In this document: positions 15,183 to 24,206 of the stretch, one piece after another | How positions within the stretch are numbered: position 1 is the stretch's first letter | Layout of the letters: every line of letters starts with the position of its first letter | Assembly: GCA_003501365.1 (NCBI GenBank) | Contig: DNPP01000425.1 | Location: forward strand, 1-41,924 | DNA length: 41,924 bases | Direction of reading: 5' to 3' | Origin: Bacillota bacterium | GTDB taxonomy: Bacteria; Bacillota; UBA4882; UBA8346 | Translations under genes and position numbers: made by a program | Notes under the pieces: model-generated | Databases searched by the model: none | Seen by the model: only the letters and a program-made list of their open reading frames with translations | What the model was told of the DNA's origin: nothing

Positions 15183-15198
15183 TGCTTGCGTGCATGCG
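15183..15198. promoter_or_regulatory. Operator-like site TGCTTGCGTGCA / TGCGTGCATGCG
   Basis: Overlapping variants of the TGCA-N4-TGCA palindrome, next to tatata, between the leader terminator and the structured leader. Confidence 0.45.
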
Positions 15199-15227
15199 TT
15201 ATATACAGAACAGCAGAATGATAGGCA

Positions 15228-15370
15228 ACCCCCCAGGGGACCCCCCAGGCCCCATAACAATGACCCACGGGGTGAGTGAGCACTGTCCACTGACATAACT
15301 TGCAAAGGCATAGCGCATACCGGACAGGACGCAACGAACCCAATAGCCTATTGAAACGGGCCTGGGGGGT
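15228..15370 (+). promoter_or_regulatory. Structured leader of the late operon
   Basis: The 13-base arm accccccaggccc (15240-15252) is perfectly complementary to gggcctggggggt (15358-15370). A second, overlapping arm accccccagg at about 15228 could compete for the same partner. The enclosed 105 bases hold a small hairpin (caata gcc tattg, 15341-15353). The endolysin Shine-Dalgarno lies about 20 bases after the distal arm. It may be a folded 5' leader or a packaging site; no known class recognised. Confidence 0.5.
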
Positions 15371-15404
15371 ATCGGCCCAAAATCATTACCAGGAGGTTTT
15401 AGAC

Positions 15405-15962
15405 ATGGATATGTACACTTTGATTACACGAGACGGCACCGAAACTAAAATGCCCTATACATTGCCGAACAGAAGGGAGCATGTAACCAGTCATTTTACC
15501 CGTAATGAACTTGATACCGGCCATGAAGAAAATGCTGTGTTTTTTAAACCAACTTTGGACGTAATAGAAGAAACTAGAATGAGATTAAAAACACCGATTA
15601 CCGGTAGTTCCGGATACCGTTCCCGGATAAAACAGGCTATTTTATATCAGGAATATTTAGATGAATGTAAACGGCAAGGAAAGGCTCCTAAGTCCGGTGT
15701 GGTAGCTAAACCCGGCAATTCTCCGCACGAGACCGGAGCGGCAGTGGATTTATATATTCCTGACGGAAAACAACCGGAAGAATTCGCAAAGCTTCTTCAA
15801 AAGGTCAGTATCGATTTAGGTTTTCCCATCGCTCGGGTAGGGTGGAAGGACTATCTTGGCCGGGGATTTGTTCATGTAGACTTGGTATTTTTACTGTTTA
15901 CTCCATATACCAGTATAGCTAATCCATTTCCAAATCTCTGGTTACCGGGGGTGAGTTGGTGA
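15405..15962 (+). CDS. Endolysin, M15-type peptidase
   Basis: A 185-residue Zn peptidase of the D-Ala-D-Ala carboxypeptidase / endolysin M15 fold. SSGYRSR is followed by SPHETGAAVDL (ligands H108 and D115) and FVHVDL (H157, D159). No cell-wall-binding domain or signal peptide, so export should depend on a holin. Start ATG 15405 after aggaggtttt. It opens the late operon, unusually ahead of the packaging genes, and overlaps the next membrane-protein gene. It should cut peptidoglycan stem peptides at lysis. Confidence 0.85.
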   Translation: MDMYTLITRDGTETKMPYTLPNRREHVTSHFTRNELDTGHEENAVFFKPTLDVIEETRMRLKTPITGSSGYRSRIKQAILYQEYLDECKRQGKAPKSGVVAKPGNSPHETGAAVDLYIPDGKQPEEFAKLLQKVSIDLGFPIARVGWKDYLGRGFVHVDLVFLLFTPYTSIANPFPNLWLPGVSW

Positions 15963-16264
15963 ACTGGTGGAAAAATATCGGCCGGGATCGTACCAAGCAA
16001 TCCTGGTGTATTATACTAATTGTTTTGCTGGCTGCGATTACCGGACTATGGTTATTACCGCTAGCAGCAACGAAGTGGGAGGTACTCCTGAAATTTAAAG
16101 ACAATATCTATACCCTTATAGGACAGCTTTTTAATACCATTTGGCTTCCGGTGGCCAATGCACTCGGCGTTGCCCATGAAAACACAAAAAAAAGTAGTCA
16201 GACTCAAGCTCCCATTCCGGCAATTACTCCACAGTGTCAATCCGATTCAGACAAAAAAAATTGA
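15959..16264 (+). CDS. Small membrane protein, probable holin or lysis accessory
   Basis: A 101-residue protein using GTG 15959 (or TTG one codon upstream), with gggggtgag in front and overlap with the endolysin stop. One strong transmembrane segment (CIILIVLLAAITGLWLLPLA, about 17-36) and a second amphipathic stretch (IYTLIGQLFNTIWLPVANAL). The C-terminal tail is polar. Position next to the endolysin suggests a holin; no family match is recognised. Confidence 0.55.
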   Translation: MNWWKNIGRDRTKQSWCIILIVLLAAITGLWLLPLAATKWEVLLKFKDNIYTLIGQLFNTIWLPVANALGVAHENTKKSSQTQAPIPAITPQCQSDSDKKN

Positions 16265-16269
16265 AAAGG

Positions 16270-17016
16270 ATGATGATAGAGATGTCGACATTTTTTATAT
16301 TCTTAAAAGACAAGATTATATCGGGAGGTAAGGGCTTATTAAACTTGTTAAATAACGGTTTAAACAATTTTTTACGCGGCAAGAGAAATTGGAAATTGCT
16401 TGGATTAACTTTGGCGGTTTTGATAGTATGCCTAGCTTTAGTGATTTGTCAAAGAGTTTTTAAAGCGGAATCCAAGCCGGTAGTAATTTCAGCACCTAAA
16501 GAAACAGTAGCTATTTCTGCTAAGCTCAATCCCAAACCAAAAGAAAAATCAAAATATCAGGCGACGATTAAAGTTACCAATCAAACCAGAATTCCGCAAC
16601 AAGCTTTTAAAAAGGGGGAAGATTTAACTACTATTGATGACATTAAGACTGTTACGGTTGTGACTAATCAAAATACCGGGGAAGTAATCGGTCAGACCAC
16701 TACTACACCTAAAATAACGAAAGAAAATAATGATATTATTATTGCTTCTGAAAGTACTATAGGCATAAAAACTGAAATCCGGGAGCGCAAATTGGATATT
16801 GTAGTTACTTATCCATTCGCGATTGGCGCAACCTATTCGATAATCGGTATAAAAATATGGGGACGAAAATTATCTGCTGACACAATGTTACTGAGTGACG
16901 CTTTGGGCGTAGGAGCTAGTATTAACGCATTTGCTGGCGCGGCCGGTTTTGGATATACATGGGACTATCAAGATGGTGACGGTAAATGTCGTATTTACTA
17001 TAAAATTCAATGGTAA
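16270..17016 (+). CDS. Membrane-anchored hypothetical protein
   Basis: About 248 residues (start among ATG 16270, 16273 and 16282; ttgaaaagga upstream). An N-terminal amphipathic part is followed by one transmembrane helix (LLGLTLAVLIVCLALVICQ). Then comes a long extracytoplasmic, Lys/Thr-rich region and a Gly/Ala-rich beta end (GVGASINAFAGAAGFGYTWDY). The C-terminus resembles small tail/outer barrel-like repeats seen in phage lysis-accessory proteins. It sits between the holin-like gene and terminase; it could assist lysis or be a superinfection-related surface protein. Confidence 0.55.
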   Translation: MMIEMSTFFIFLKDKIISGGKGLLNLLNNGLNNFLRGKRNWKLLGLTLAVLIVCLALVICQRVFKAESKPVVISAPKETVAISAKLNPKPKEKSKYQATIKVTNQTRIPQQAFKKGEDLTTIDDIKTVTVVTNQNTGEVIGQTTTTPKITKENNDIIIASESTIGIKTEIRERKLDIVVTYPFAIGATYSIIGIKIWGRKLSADTMLLSDALGVGASINAFAGAAGFGYTWDYQDGDGKCRIYYKIQW

Positions 17017-17064
17017 ATCCAATTTCGGCAATTATTTTTTCAATTGATCGGATGTGATATCACG

Positions 17065-17622
17065 ATGGGAAAACGCAAATATGATTGGGATAAACTCGAA
17101 GTAGAATACATTTCCGGAGACTGGATGGACCAGCATTCTTTTTCTGACTATATCGGCGTAGATTACAGCTATTTAAGAAATATCAGTTGTAAACGCAAAT
17201 GGGAAGACAAGAAAAAGCAATATTTAGCCCAGAGGGCAGAGGAAATTCAAAAGAAAACCCTGGACAAACAGGTGAGAATTGAAGCTGACCGTAACGCCGC
17301 CCATCTTAAGACTTGGGATAATTTTTTAAAAGAGGTTATTCAATTACTTGATACCTGTACAATCAAAATGGGCGACGGCCAATTGACCATCTTTACATTA
17401 GAACGGCTCGCAAATGTAATGGACAAACTACAGCGCGGCCAGCGTCTTGCTTTGGGTTTGGATAAAGAACACGTCAGTGATGTTAACTCTTTGGCTGATT
17501 TGGTCCGGGCTATTAAAGAATCGGCCCAACCTATTCCGACTGCCCCCGATGGAGAAGCTCCATCTGAAGAAGAGATAACGCCAACTGAAAATGATAATAC
17601 TGAAAGTAAATTGTCGAACTAA
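17065..17622 (+). CDS. Terminase small subunit (putative)
   Basis: A 185-residue protein that starts KRKYDWDKLEVEYISG and has a helix-turn-helix-like N-terminus (HSFSDYIGVDYSYLRNISCKRKWEDKK), as in phage-type terminase small subunits. A central coiled region and an acidic tail follow. Its TAA overlaps the start of the large subunit (taATG). It should recognise the packaging site; the DNA target is not known. Confidence 0.75.
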   Translation: MGKRKYDWDKLEVEYISGDWMDQHSFSDYIGVDYSYLRNISCKRKWEDKKKQYLAQRAEEIQKKTLDKQVRIEADRNAAHLKTWDNFLKEVIQLLDTCTIKMGDGQLTIFTLERLANVMDKLQRGQRLALGLDKEHVSDVNSLADLVRAIKESAQPIPTAPDGEAPSEEEITPTENDNTESKLSN

Positions 17623-18857
17623 TGGCCTGGGGTCAATTTTCTGCGAAACAATTGGGGGCTATCTCGGGATCTAACGCTCGGTTAAACTTTCTTTGTGGCG
17701 CTGTCCGTTCCGGGAAAACTGTTGCGGCTAATATCCGGCTGCTCGATATGATTGCTACTCAACCACCGGGAAACGCCGTAATAACCGGTTATACCGAACG
17801 AACAATTGATCATAACGTATTAAAACCAGTTGAAACGATTGTAGGAAAAAAGAATTTTTTTTATAACCGGGGACTTGGCGAAGTAACAATTTGCGGTCGG
17901 AAATTATTTGTGGTCGGTGCATCGGATTCACGGGCCAAAGACCGGATAAGAGGGGATACTTTATCATTTGCTTATGCTGATGAATTAACCCTAATCCCAG
18001 AAGATTTCTTTAAGATGCTTTTATCGCGACTCAGTTTGGCCGGCGCTAAATTAATCGGCACTACCAATCCGGATAGTCCTTATCATTATCTTTATAAGAA
18101 CTATATAACTAATACAGCACTAAATAGCACCGTATTTAACTTTAATCTCGATGATAATAAGAATTTAGATCCGACTTATGTCAGAGAATTAAAGCTGGAA
18201 TACGGGCCTGTCGGCTCACTTTGGTATAAGCGGTTTATTGACGGCCTTTGGGTGCTTGCCAATGGAGTAATTTATGATCAGTTCACCGAAGATATGATCG
18301 TCGATGATATTCCGGAATTAGTCAACCATTGGATTGGCATTGATTACGGGACTTCCAATGCAACAACTTTTATACATACCGGTTTAGGAATTGACAATCG
18401 GCTTTATATCTGTGATGAATATTACCACTCCGGCATACCGACTGATAAAAACCAATTAGCCCGGCAGAAAAGCCCATCACAATATAGCGCAGAGTTTAAA
18501 AAGTGGTTCTATAATCTGAACTGTTTCGTCCGGAAAGTATACTGTGATCCGGCCGCTTCGGCTTTTATTACTCAACTGTGGCAGGATGGATTTAACGGCG
18601 TTACTAAAGCAAGAAATGATGTATTGGATGGTATCGGTTTGGTTTCCAGTTTAATGGGGGCCGATATGATCCGGGTCCATCGGAGCTGCGTAAATACAAT
18701 TAATGAATTCGGGACTTATTCCTGGGACCCCAAAGCCCAATTAATCGGATGCGATAAACCGGCTAAAATCAATGATCATTGCATGGATGCATTAAGATAT
18801 CAAATTTTTAGCAATAAAATGATGTGGCTATCATTATTAAAACAAAAAGCAGCGTAA
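17622..18857 (+). CDS. Terminase large subunit (PBSX-type)
   Basis: A 411-residue packaging ATPase-nuclease. Walker A GAVRSGKT at 26-33; Walker B in LSFAYADELT at about 111-120; coupling motif GTTNPDSP; then an RNase H-like nuclease with WIGIDYGTSNATT, VYCDPAAS and a final DHCMDALRY. This set fits the PBSX/phage terminase family. Length is normal for the group. Coupled to the small subunit, with portal directly downstream. Confidence 0.92.
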   Translation: MAWGQFSAKQLGAISGSNARLNFLCGAVRSGKTVAANIRLLDMIATQPPGNAVITGYTERTIDHNVLKPVETIVGKKNFFYNRGLGEVTICGRKLFVVGASDSRAKDRIRGDTLSFAYADELTLIPEDFFKMLLSRLSLAGAKLIGTTNPDSPYHYLYKNYITNTALNSTVFNFNLDDNKNLDPTYVRELKLEYGPVGSLWYKRFIDGLWVLANGVIYDQFTEDMIVDDIPELVNHWIGIDYGTSNATTFIHTGLGIDNRLYICDEYYHSGIPTDKNQLARQKSPSQYSAEFKKWFYNLNCFVRKVYCDPAASAFITQLWQDGFNGVTKARNDVLDGIGLVSSLMGADMIRVHRSCVNTINEFGTYSWDPKAQLIGCDKPAKINDHCMDALRYQIFSNKMMWLSLLKQKAA

Positions 18858-18870
18858 AGAGGTGTTGCAA

Positions 18871-20349
18871 ATGTTTCCGGATTATAAATCAAATCAACTG
18901 TGGCCCCCGGATGAATGGAAAGCAATTTACGATTGCTATAATGAATGGTCGGCCTGGTACTCAGGGGATGCATTACAGATTTCCGAGGCACTTTCCGCTA
19001 AAATATCTACACCGACCCGACATGGCCAATTTTGGGCACAGGAAATTAAAAATGAACGAAAAGTTATGCTCCATATACCGATTGCCGGTGAATTGGCCAG
19101 TACCAGTTCAAGTTTTCTTTTTTCGGAAACGCCAACGATTACAATCCCAGGCTTAAAATTCGATGATGATAAAGTTAAGAATATGCGGAGACTTTTAGAA
19201 CAGAATAATTTTTTCAGTATTATTTTAGAAGCTGCTGAAATTGCTTCCGCAATGAGCGGTATATTTTTGAAGGTTAATTGGGATAAAAATTTATTTCCGT
19301 TTCCGGTACTTAACATAGCCCAGCCGGACGCTGCTTTGCCGGAATTCCGTTTCGGAATTTTAGTCGCCGTGACATTTTGGAAAGTCATTTTAGATGATGG
19401 TGATACGGTATATCGCTTTTTGGAACGGCATGATAGAGGAGTTATTTACAGCAAACTTTTTAAAGGTTCCGTAACGGAACTTGGTATAGAAGTTCCTTTG
19501 AGCACTTTCACGGAAACTAAGGATTATGAAGCGGTTAGAAATACATTTATCAAAGATGATATCATGGTTCGTTATATCCCGAATATGAGACCTAACAAAA
19601 TTTTCAGAGGATCCGCAATTGGACAATCAGATTTCGGCGGGAATGAAGGTCTGATGGATGCACTTGACGAGACTTATACTTGCTGGATTCGTGATATCCG
19701 GCTCGGTAAAGGCAGAGTTATTGTCCCGGCCCAATATCTCAGGGATATTGCAACCGGTAACCCACGATTTGATTTTGAAGAAGAAGTTTTTGAAGAATTG
19801 GATTATGATCCCAATGATGTGGCCGGGGCCGGTTCGATTAAGAACGTACAATTTGAAATCCGTCATGAATCTTTTCAGAACACTTGTTATAACCTGATTG
19901 CCCGGATTGTTTCCAATGCCGGTTATGCGCCGCAATCATTCGGACTTGGCGGGAATACCAGCGTTTCCGACTCCGGATACGCATTAACTATCAAAGAAAA
20001 GAAGTCGATAATTACTTCTGCCAAGAAAGCCCGGTATTGGAAAAGCGCTTTGGAAGATTTATTAACGATGATGCTGACTATTAATAACAATAGCGACCAC
20101 GAACGTCCAAATATAGAAATCAATGATTACGTAACCTCCGATATGTCAACTATCGCGTCTACTCTGAATTTATTAAACGCTGCCCAGGCCGCAAGTATTT
20201 ATACCAAAGTAAAAATGGCAAACAGGGATTGGACCGAAGAACAGATTGAGTCTGAAGTTACCAGAATTCTTGATGAAGCGAGAATTCTCGGCACAAAACC
20301 ACTGGCACAGGGAAGCGGAAATATAACTTCAAATTCGAAAGTAGGCTAA
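18871..20349 (+). CDS. Portal protein (SPP1 gp6-like)
   Basis: A 492-residue portal. ATG 18871 is preceded by aaagaggtgttgcaa; upstream GTG and TTG codons are less likely. It has the portal-type layout, with a helical N-terminus, a KVNWDKNLFPFPVLNIAQPD wing-like segment and a long helical C-terminus that includes GLGGNTSVSDSGYALTIKEK, seen in SPP1-type portals. It forms the dodecameric DNA channel at the capsid vertex. It follows terminase. Confidence 0.85.
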   Translation: MFPDYKSNQLWPPDEWKAIYDCYNEWSAWYSGDALQISEALSAKISTPTRHGQFWAQEIKNERKVMLHIPIAGELASTSSSFLFSETPTITIPGLKFDDDKVKNMRRLLEQNNFFSIILEAAEIASAMSGIFLKVNWDKNLFPFPVLNIAQPDAALPEFRFGILVAVTFWKVILDDGDTVYRFLERHDRGVIYSKLFKGSVTELGIEVPLSTFTETKDYEAVRNTFIKDDIMVRYIPNMRPNKIFRGSAIGQSDFGGNEGLMDALDETYTCWIRDIRLGKGRVIVPAQYLRDIATGNPRFDFEEEVFEELDYDPNDVAGAGSIKNVQFEIRHESFQNTCYNLIARIVSNAGYAPQSFGLGGNTSVSDSGYALTIKEKKSIITSAKKARYWKSALEDLLTMMLTINNNSDHERPNIEINDYVTSDMSTIASTLNLLNAAQAASIYTKVKMANRDWTEEQIESEVTRILDEARILGTKPLAQGSGNITSNSKVG

Positions 20350-20355
20350 AGAATT

Positions 20356-21687
20356 ATGCTGTACGGAAATTCCCTTTATTACAGTAATGTTTATGAGGCC
20401 CCTTTTATCTCCGGATACTGGATAAAAACGATTCCTGTTTCAATTGAAATAGGAATTGCCATTCGGATTAATGTCGCTTGGAGTGGAATTAATCCAATCG
20501 GTTCCCGGTTTTTTGCCGAATTTAGCAAAGACGATCAAGTAACCTGGGAAGATATTCATAACGGCGAAGACTGTTATGTTTATTTTAGCACACAAGAAGC
20601 AGGGGATAAAAAGCTATATTTAAAAATGAGTTTTGAGACAAACAATCCAAATGTAATTCCTTATTATACCAGTATAGCCATTAACATCTATCAAATGTAC
20701 ACCGCCTACCGGCTTTTTTATGATATCCTGACATCCGCCAAACTTACTACATCGAGATTTTGGATTGACCCGGAATTACTGAAATTTCCGATTCCTTATT
20801 CCTGGGTAAAACGGAGTAGTCATTACGATTCTTTAAAACAAGTAATTAGATTCTGTTTAGCTAAAATCTATGTTAGCCGGAATGATATCATTCGGGTTGA
20901 AGGGCCGAATTACACTCCGGATGCAACAATCCAACAAGTGCTGACACCGAGTATTTACAATAAAAAAACACCGCTTATCCGTTCCAATATACCGCCAAAC
21001 GAAATAATTCTTTACGCTACCCCTTATATCGTAGCATCATCCAAAACAGAAGTATATCGTTCCGGGATATCTGAAACAATTCAAAAAGGAGAAACTAAAA
21101 TCATAACTGCGATTTATTCGGTATCCCAAAATCCTGTCATTAATTGTACCGCTTCGATTGACGGCTCACCGGACGGTATTACGATTATATCCGAAGAATA
21201 TTTCGTTTGGGGGGCTAAAATTAAAATATTTAGTATAGTAAACATTGCTTTTACTATAGTGATTAACGGCTATGCTTTGAAGATTGAAAGCCGGATTCCA
21301 GTTGCTAAAACTATTTTCGATACTTTAATCCCAATAACGAAAGGTATCTTATATCAAGAAAAATTATATGGCGGTTCGCTATACTCTGTTCATGACGTTC
21401 CGGAGAACATTATAATCCGTTCAATGGTTTATACCGTGAATCAGCTATTACAGACATACGAAATGGCAGAGAAAATTGCAGCTATTATTGTTTCCGAATA
21501 TGCAGCTTCTAAAAAAAGACATTATTTTAAAATTGAATATCCCGGTAATCCAGCTTTAACGCTTAATGATGTTATAGCGCTCGGAAATATCCGGAATTCG
21601 AATACCGGCAACTATTATGTTAAAAGGCATGAACTGACATTTAGTAAGAGTTCATTGAAAGGAGAGCTTTTGGTAATGTCGTTTTAA
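20356..21687 (+). CDS. Putative virion adhesin / tail-tip protein
   Basis: A 443-residue beta-rich protein. The N-terminus (1-110) looks like a beta-sandwich. The C-terminus (YPGNPALTLNDVIALGN...YYVKRHELTFSKSSLKGELLVMSF) resembles the ends of phage baseplate or tail-tip proteins with an ordered base domain. Its place between portal and scaffold is unusual for such a protein. The product of 25427-26998 may be a partner with the complementary N-terminal domain. No firm family assignment. Confidence 0.5.
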   Translation: MLYGNSLYYSNVYEAPFISGYWIKTIPVSIEIGIAIRINVAWSGINPIGSRFFAEFSKDDQVTWEDIHNGEDCYVYFSTQEAGDKKLYLKMSFETNNPNVIPYYTSIAINIYQMYTAYRLFYDILTSAKLTTSRFWIDPELLKFPIPYSWVKRSSHYDSLKQVIRFCLAKIYVSRNDIIRVEGPNYTPDATIQQVLTPSIYNKKTPLIRSNIPPNEIILYATPYIVASSKTEVYRSGISETIQKGETKIITAIYSVSQNPVINCTASIDGSPDGITIISEEYFVWGAKIKIFSIVNIAFTIVINGYALKIESRIPVAKTIFDTLIPITKGILYQEKLYGGSLYSVHDVPENIIIRSMVYTVNQLLQTYEMAEKIAAIIVSEYAASKKRHYFKIEYPGNPALTLNDVIALGNIRNSNTGNYYVKRHELTFSKSSLKGELLVMSF

Positions 21688-21712
21688 AATTTGACAAAAA
21701 GGGGACTTTAAA

Positions 21713-22168
21713 ATGTTAGAAAATCAAGAAATACTTAACCGGAATGGCTATTTTCCGGAAAATAATCTTAAAAACCTGCCGGAATTATGCTGCTTTTGGC
21801 AAAAGGTTTTGAGATTACAGGATTGGGATGTAAAGGCCGCTATTGTACGGTATCATGAATTGAAAGATGGTTGCTTTTTTGGATATACATCCTGGGAGTT
21901 AGCTAAAAAATTTGCTGAGATAAAAATTTTGGATTATCAAGATTATCATTTACGGCATTGGTGGGATAGAGATCAGGAAATTACTTTAGTGCATGAGTTA
22001 ATACATCTTCATATGGCCCCATTTAAAGGGGATTGGAAGGAAGATTCCTTGGAATCTGCTGCTTTTGAACACGCTATCGGATGTTTTTCTACTGCTTTAG
22101 TAATGTTAAAACGGGTGGGGAAGATTGATGAAAAATCTCCCTGGCCGTTAGCTTTGCCAGGGAGATAA
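21713..22168 (+). CDS. Phage HExxH metallopeptidase-like protein
   Basis: A 151-residue zincin-like protein with TLVHELIHLH (H94, E95, H98) and a downstream Glu-rich helix (EDSLESAAFEHAIG) that may give the third ligand. Similar small HExxH proteins occur in phage genomes without a settled role. Gene position between the tail-tip-like gene and scaffold suggests a virion or maturation peptidase. The end of the coding sequence contains a promoter and a hairpin for the head genes. Confidence 0.7.
   Translation: MLENQEILNRNGYFPENNLKNLPELCCFWQKVLRLQDWDVKAAIVRYHELKDGCFFGYTSWELAKKFAEIKILDYQDYHLRHWWDRDQEITLVHELIHLHMAPFKGDWKEDSLESAAFEHAIGCFSTALVMLKRVGKIDEKSPWPLALPGR
22135..22166 (+). terminator. Hairpin over the metallopeptidase stop
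   Basis: An 11-bp stem (atctccctggc / gccagggagat) with a 10-base loop, followed by aaatttgtt. It is a terminator-like hairpin that overlaps the -35 box of the head-gene promoter at 22154. Confidence 0.5.
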
Positions 22169-22182
22169 ATTTGTTATATAAT
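22154..22182 (+). promoter_or_regulatory. Promoter of the head genes with downstream operator
   Basis: TTGCCA, exactly 17 bp, TATAAT. The operator TGCAAGCATGCA (22189-22200) covers the expected start point. This would place scaffold, coat and downstream genes under the prophage repressor. Confidence 0.7.
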
Positions 22183-22188
22183 AATAAC

Positions 22189-22200
22189 TGCAAGCATGCA
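22189..22200. promoter_or_regulatory. Operator TGCAAGCATGCA
   Basis: TGCA-N4-TGCA site at the start point of the head-gene promoter, followed by a partial third repeat (cgca). Confidence 0.65.
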
Positions 22201-22274
22201 CGCAAATTTAATTGCCGGTAACACGGTCCGGCATACAGCCCCGTGGAATACGCGAATTAGCGGAGGTTAATGTA

Positions 22275-22946
22275 ATGCTTAAAAGATTTTCTATATTTTC
22301 ATTTTTGCCTGCTTTGTTTTTCGATGAAAACGCCGGTGGAGGCGGTGGCGGTACTGAAACGCCTCCGGCCGGCGGAACTCCCCCTGCGGGTGGAGGCGGA
22401 ACAACCGGCCAGATTATTTTTCCGAATGAAGCTGCTTTTATGGAGCGATTGAAACGGGAAGGCCGTTCCCAATTTAACGAGCTTGTCAAAGAACTCGGGT
22501 TTGAGAAGCCGGAAGATTTAAAGGTTGTTGTTACCAAAGCCAAAGAGACCGAGGCTGCTAATAAAACTGATTTAGAAAAGGCCCAGGAACAAAACCAGAC
22601 ACTGCAAAATGAAAATACAGCAATTAAAAAGGCTGCTGAAAAAGCTTTGATTGATGCAAATATGCAAGTTCAGGCTACTGCTTTAAATGTTAAACCGGAG
22701 CGGATGAAAGCCTTTTTAAAGCTGGTTGATGCTTCAACAATTACGGTTACTAATGGCATTGTGGATGAAACAATCACAAAAGCCGCCATTGAAAATGCTT
22801 TGAAAGAATTCCCCGAATTTCTAAAAGCGAAGACTGATGGAAGCGGCGGGGAAGATTTCAGCGGAGCGGGCGGCGGCGGCCAGAAGGATTTGGGGAGTTT
22901 GCCAATGGCCGAGTATATCAAAGAGCGGAATAAAAACTCAAAGTAA
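22275..22946 (+). CDS. Capsid scaffold protein
   Basis: A 223-residue protein started at ATG 22275 (gcggaggttaatgta upstream). A Gly/Pro-rich flexible N-terminus is followed by a long heptad-rich coiled coil (FNELVKELGF...KTDLEKAQEQNQTLQNENTAIKKAAEKAL). A short C-terminal hook (LPMAEYIKERNKNSK) follows. This layout, directly upstream of the coat gene, is that of phage scaffolds (GP20-like). It is expected to guide procapsid assembly and then leave or be cut. Confidence 0.8.
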   Translation: MLKRFSIFSFLPALFFDENAGGGGGGTETPPAGGTPPAGGGGTTGQIIFPNEAAFMERLKREGRSQFNELVKELGFEKPEDLKVVVTKAKETEAANKTDLEKAQEQNQTLQNENTAIKKAAEKALIDANMQVQATALNVKPERMKAFLKLVDASTITVTNGIVDETITKAAIENALKEFPEFLKAKTDGSGGEDFSGAGGGGQKDLGSLPMAEYIKERNKNSK

Positions 22947-22979
22947 ATTCCCAATTAAATAATAAGGAGTTTACCGATA

Positions 22980-24107
22980 ATGGCTAATACTTTTATTACT
23001 CCATCCATTGTGGCCCGGGAAGCTTTAATGGTCTTGCGGAACAATTGCGTAATGGCCAACCTGGTGCACCGGGACTATAAAGAAGAATTCGTCAAGGGTA
23101 AAGGAACTACCGTTACTATCCGGAAACCGGCGACCTTTGAAGCTAAAGAATTTGACCGGACAGCCGGAATTACTATTCAGGATGCCACCGAAGGCACTAC
23201 TTCAGTAACTCTTGATACTGTTTTGGATGTTTCTTTTGAAGTAACTGCAGAAGAATTATCCATGACTATCGAAGATTTTTCCGAGCAATTAATCACTCCG
23301 GCCATGCAGGCTTTTGCCCAGAAGATTGATACCAAAATCTTCGCGCTTGTTAAAGATATTCCGTATCATGTTGGTTCCGCCGGCACTGAATTAGACGGCG
23401 TTGACGATATCGCCGATGCCCGGAAAAAATTGAATGACATGAAAGTACCGCTAATAAACAGGAATTTTGTTTTAGGTACAATGTCGGAAAGTAAATTATT
23501 ACAGCTTGAATTATTCATTTCCGCCGAAAAAGTCGGTGATAACGGGACTGCGCTCCGTGAAGCCAGCCTTGGCCGGAAGCTCGGATTTAATTTCTTTATG
23601 GACCAGAATGTCCCGAAACAAAGCATTGGCGTTCCGGGCGGAACTCCGAAAGCGACCGGTACTTTGGGGGCGACTGCTTTAACAATTACTGCCGGTAGCG
23701 CGAATGGCACTTATAAAAAAGGCGATCTTATTTCTATTGCTACTTTGACAAACGACCAATATGCTGTTACTGCGGATTGCACTTTGGATAGTTCCGGGGC
23801 CGGCACCCTTAATATATATCCCGGTCTTTCGGCGGCAATTACAACCCAGGTTGTTACTTTGACCGCAGTCCATTATAGCAACATGGCCTTTCATAAAAAT
23901 GCTTTTGCGTTTGTTAACCGGCCCCTTGCCCTGCCGTCCGGCGTCGCCAAGGAGCAAAAAGCCATCGTTAATTTTGAGGGCTTTGGCCTGCGGGTAGTAT
24001 ATGGGTACGATATCACCAAGAAAAAAGATATCATTTCAATTGATACTATCTGTGGTTTTAAAACACTTACCCCGGAGTTAGCTGTCCGGGCAATTTCTCA
24101 AAACTAA
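22980..24107 (+). CDS. Major capsid protein, P22 coat family
   Basis: A 375-residue coat protein of the P22 gp5-like (HK97-fold) family. N-terminal NTFITPSIVAREALMVLRNN, GTTVTIRKPATFEAKEF, the SFEVTAEELSMTIEDFSEQLITPAMQAFAQKID spine helix (with breaks) and PLINRNFVLG are typical. An inserted beta domain lies at about 215-285 (TGTLGATALTITAGS...LNIYPGLSAAITTQVV). Preceded by taaggagtttacc and the scaffold gene. P22-type coats are typical of short-tailed phages and of many Firmicute prophages. Confidence 0.88.
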   Translation: MANTFITPSIVAREALMVLRNNCVMANLVHRDYKEEFVKGKGTTVTIRKPATFEAKEFDRTAGITIQDATEGTTSVTLDTVLDVSFEVTAEELSMTIEDFSEQLITPAMQAFAQKIDTKIFALVKDIPYHVGSAGTELDGVDDIADARKKLNDMKVPLINRNFVLGTMSESKLLQLELFISAEKVGDNGTALREASLGRKLGFNFFMDQNVPKQSIGVPGGTPKATGTLGATALTITAGSANGTYKKGDLISIATLTNDQYAVTADCTLDSSGAGTLNIYPGLSAAITTQVVTLTAVHYSNMAFHKNAFAFVNRPLALPSGVAKEQKAIVNFEGFGLRVVYGYDITKKKDIISIDTICGFKTLTPELAVRAISQN

Positions 24108-24206
24108 TTTTTTTATAATTCATATTTTCTTGATGTGGATTGCGGTTTCCCGAATATTTAATTCGTGATCCCGCAATCCATAACTTTATAAGGGAGGTTA
24201 AACAAT

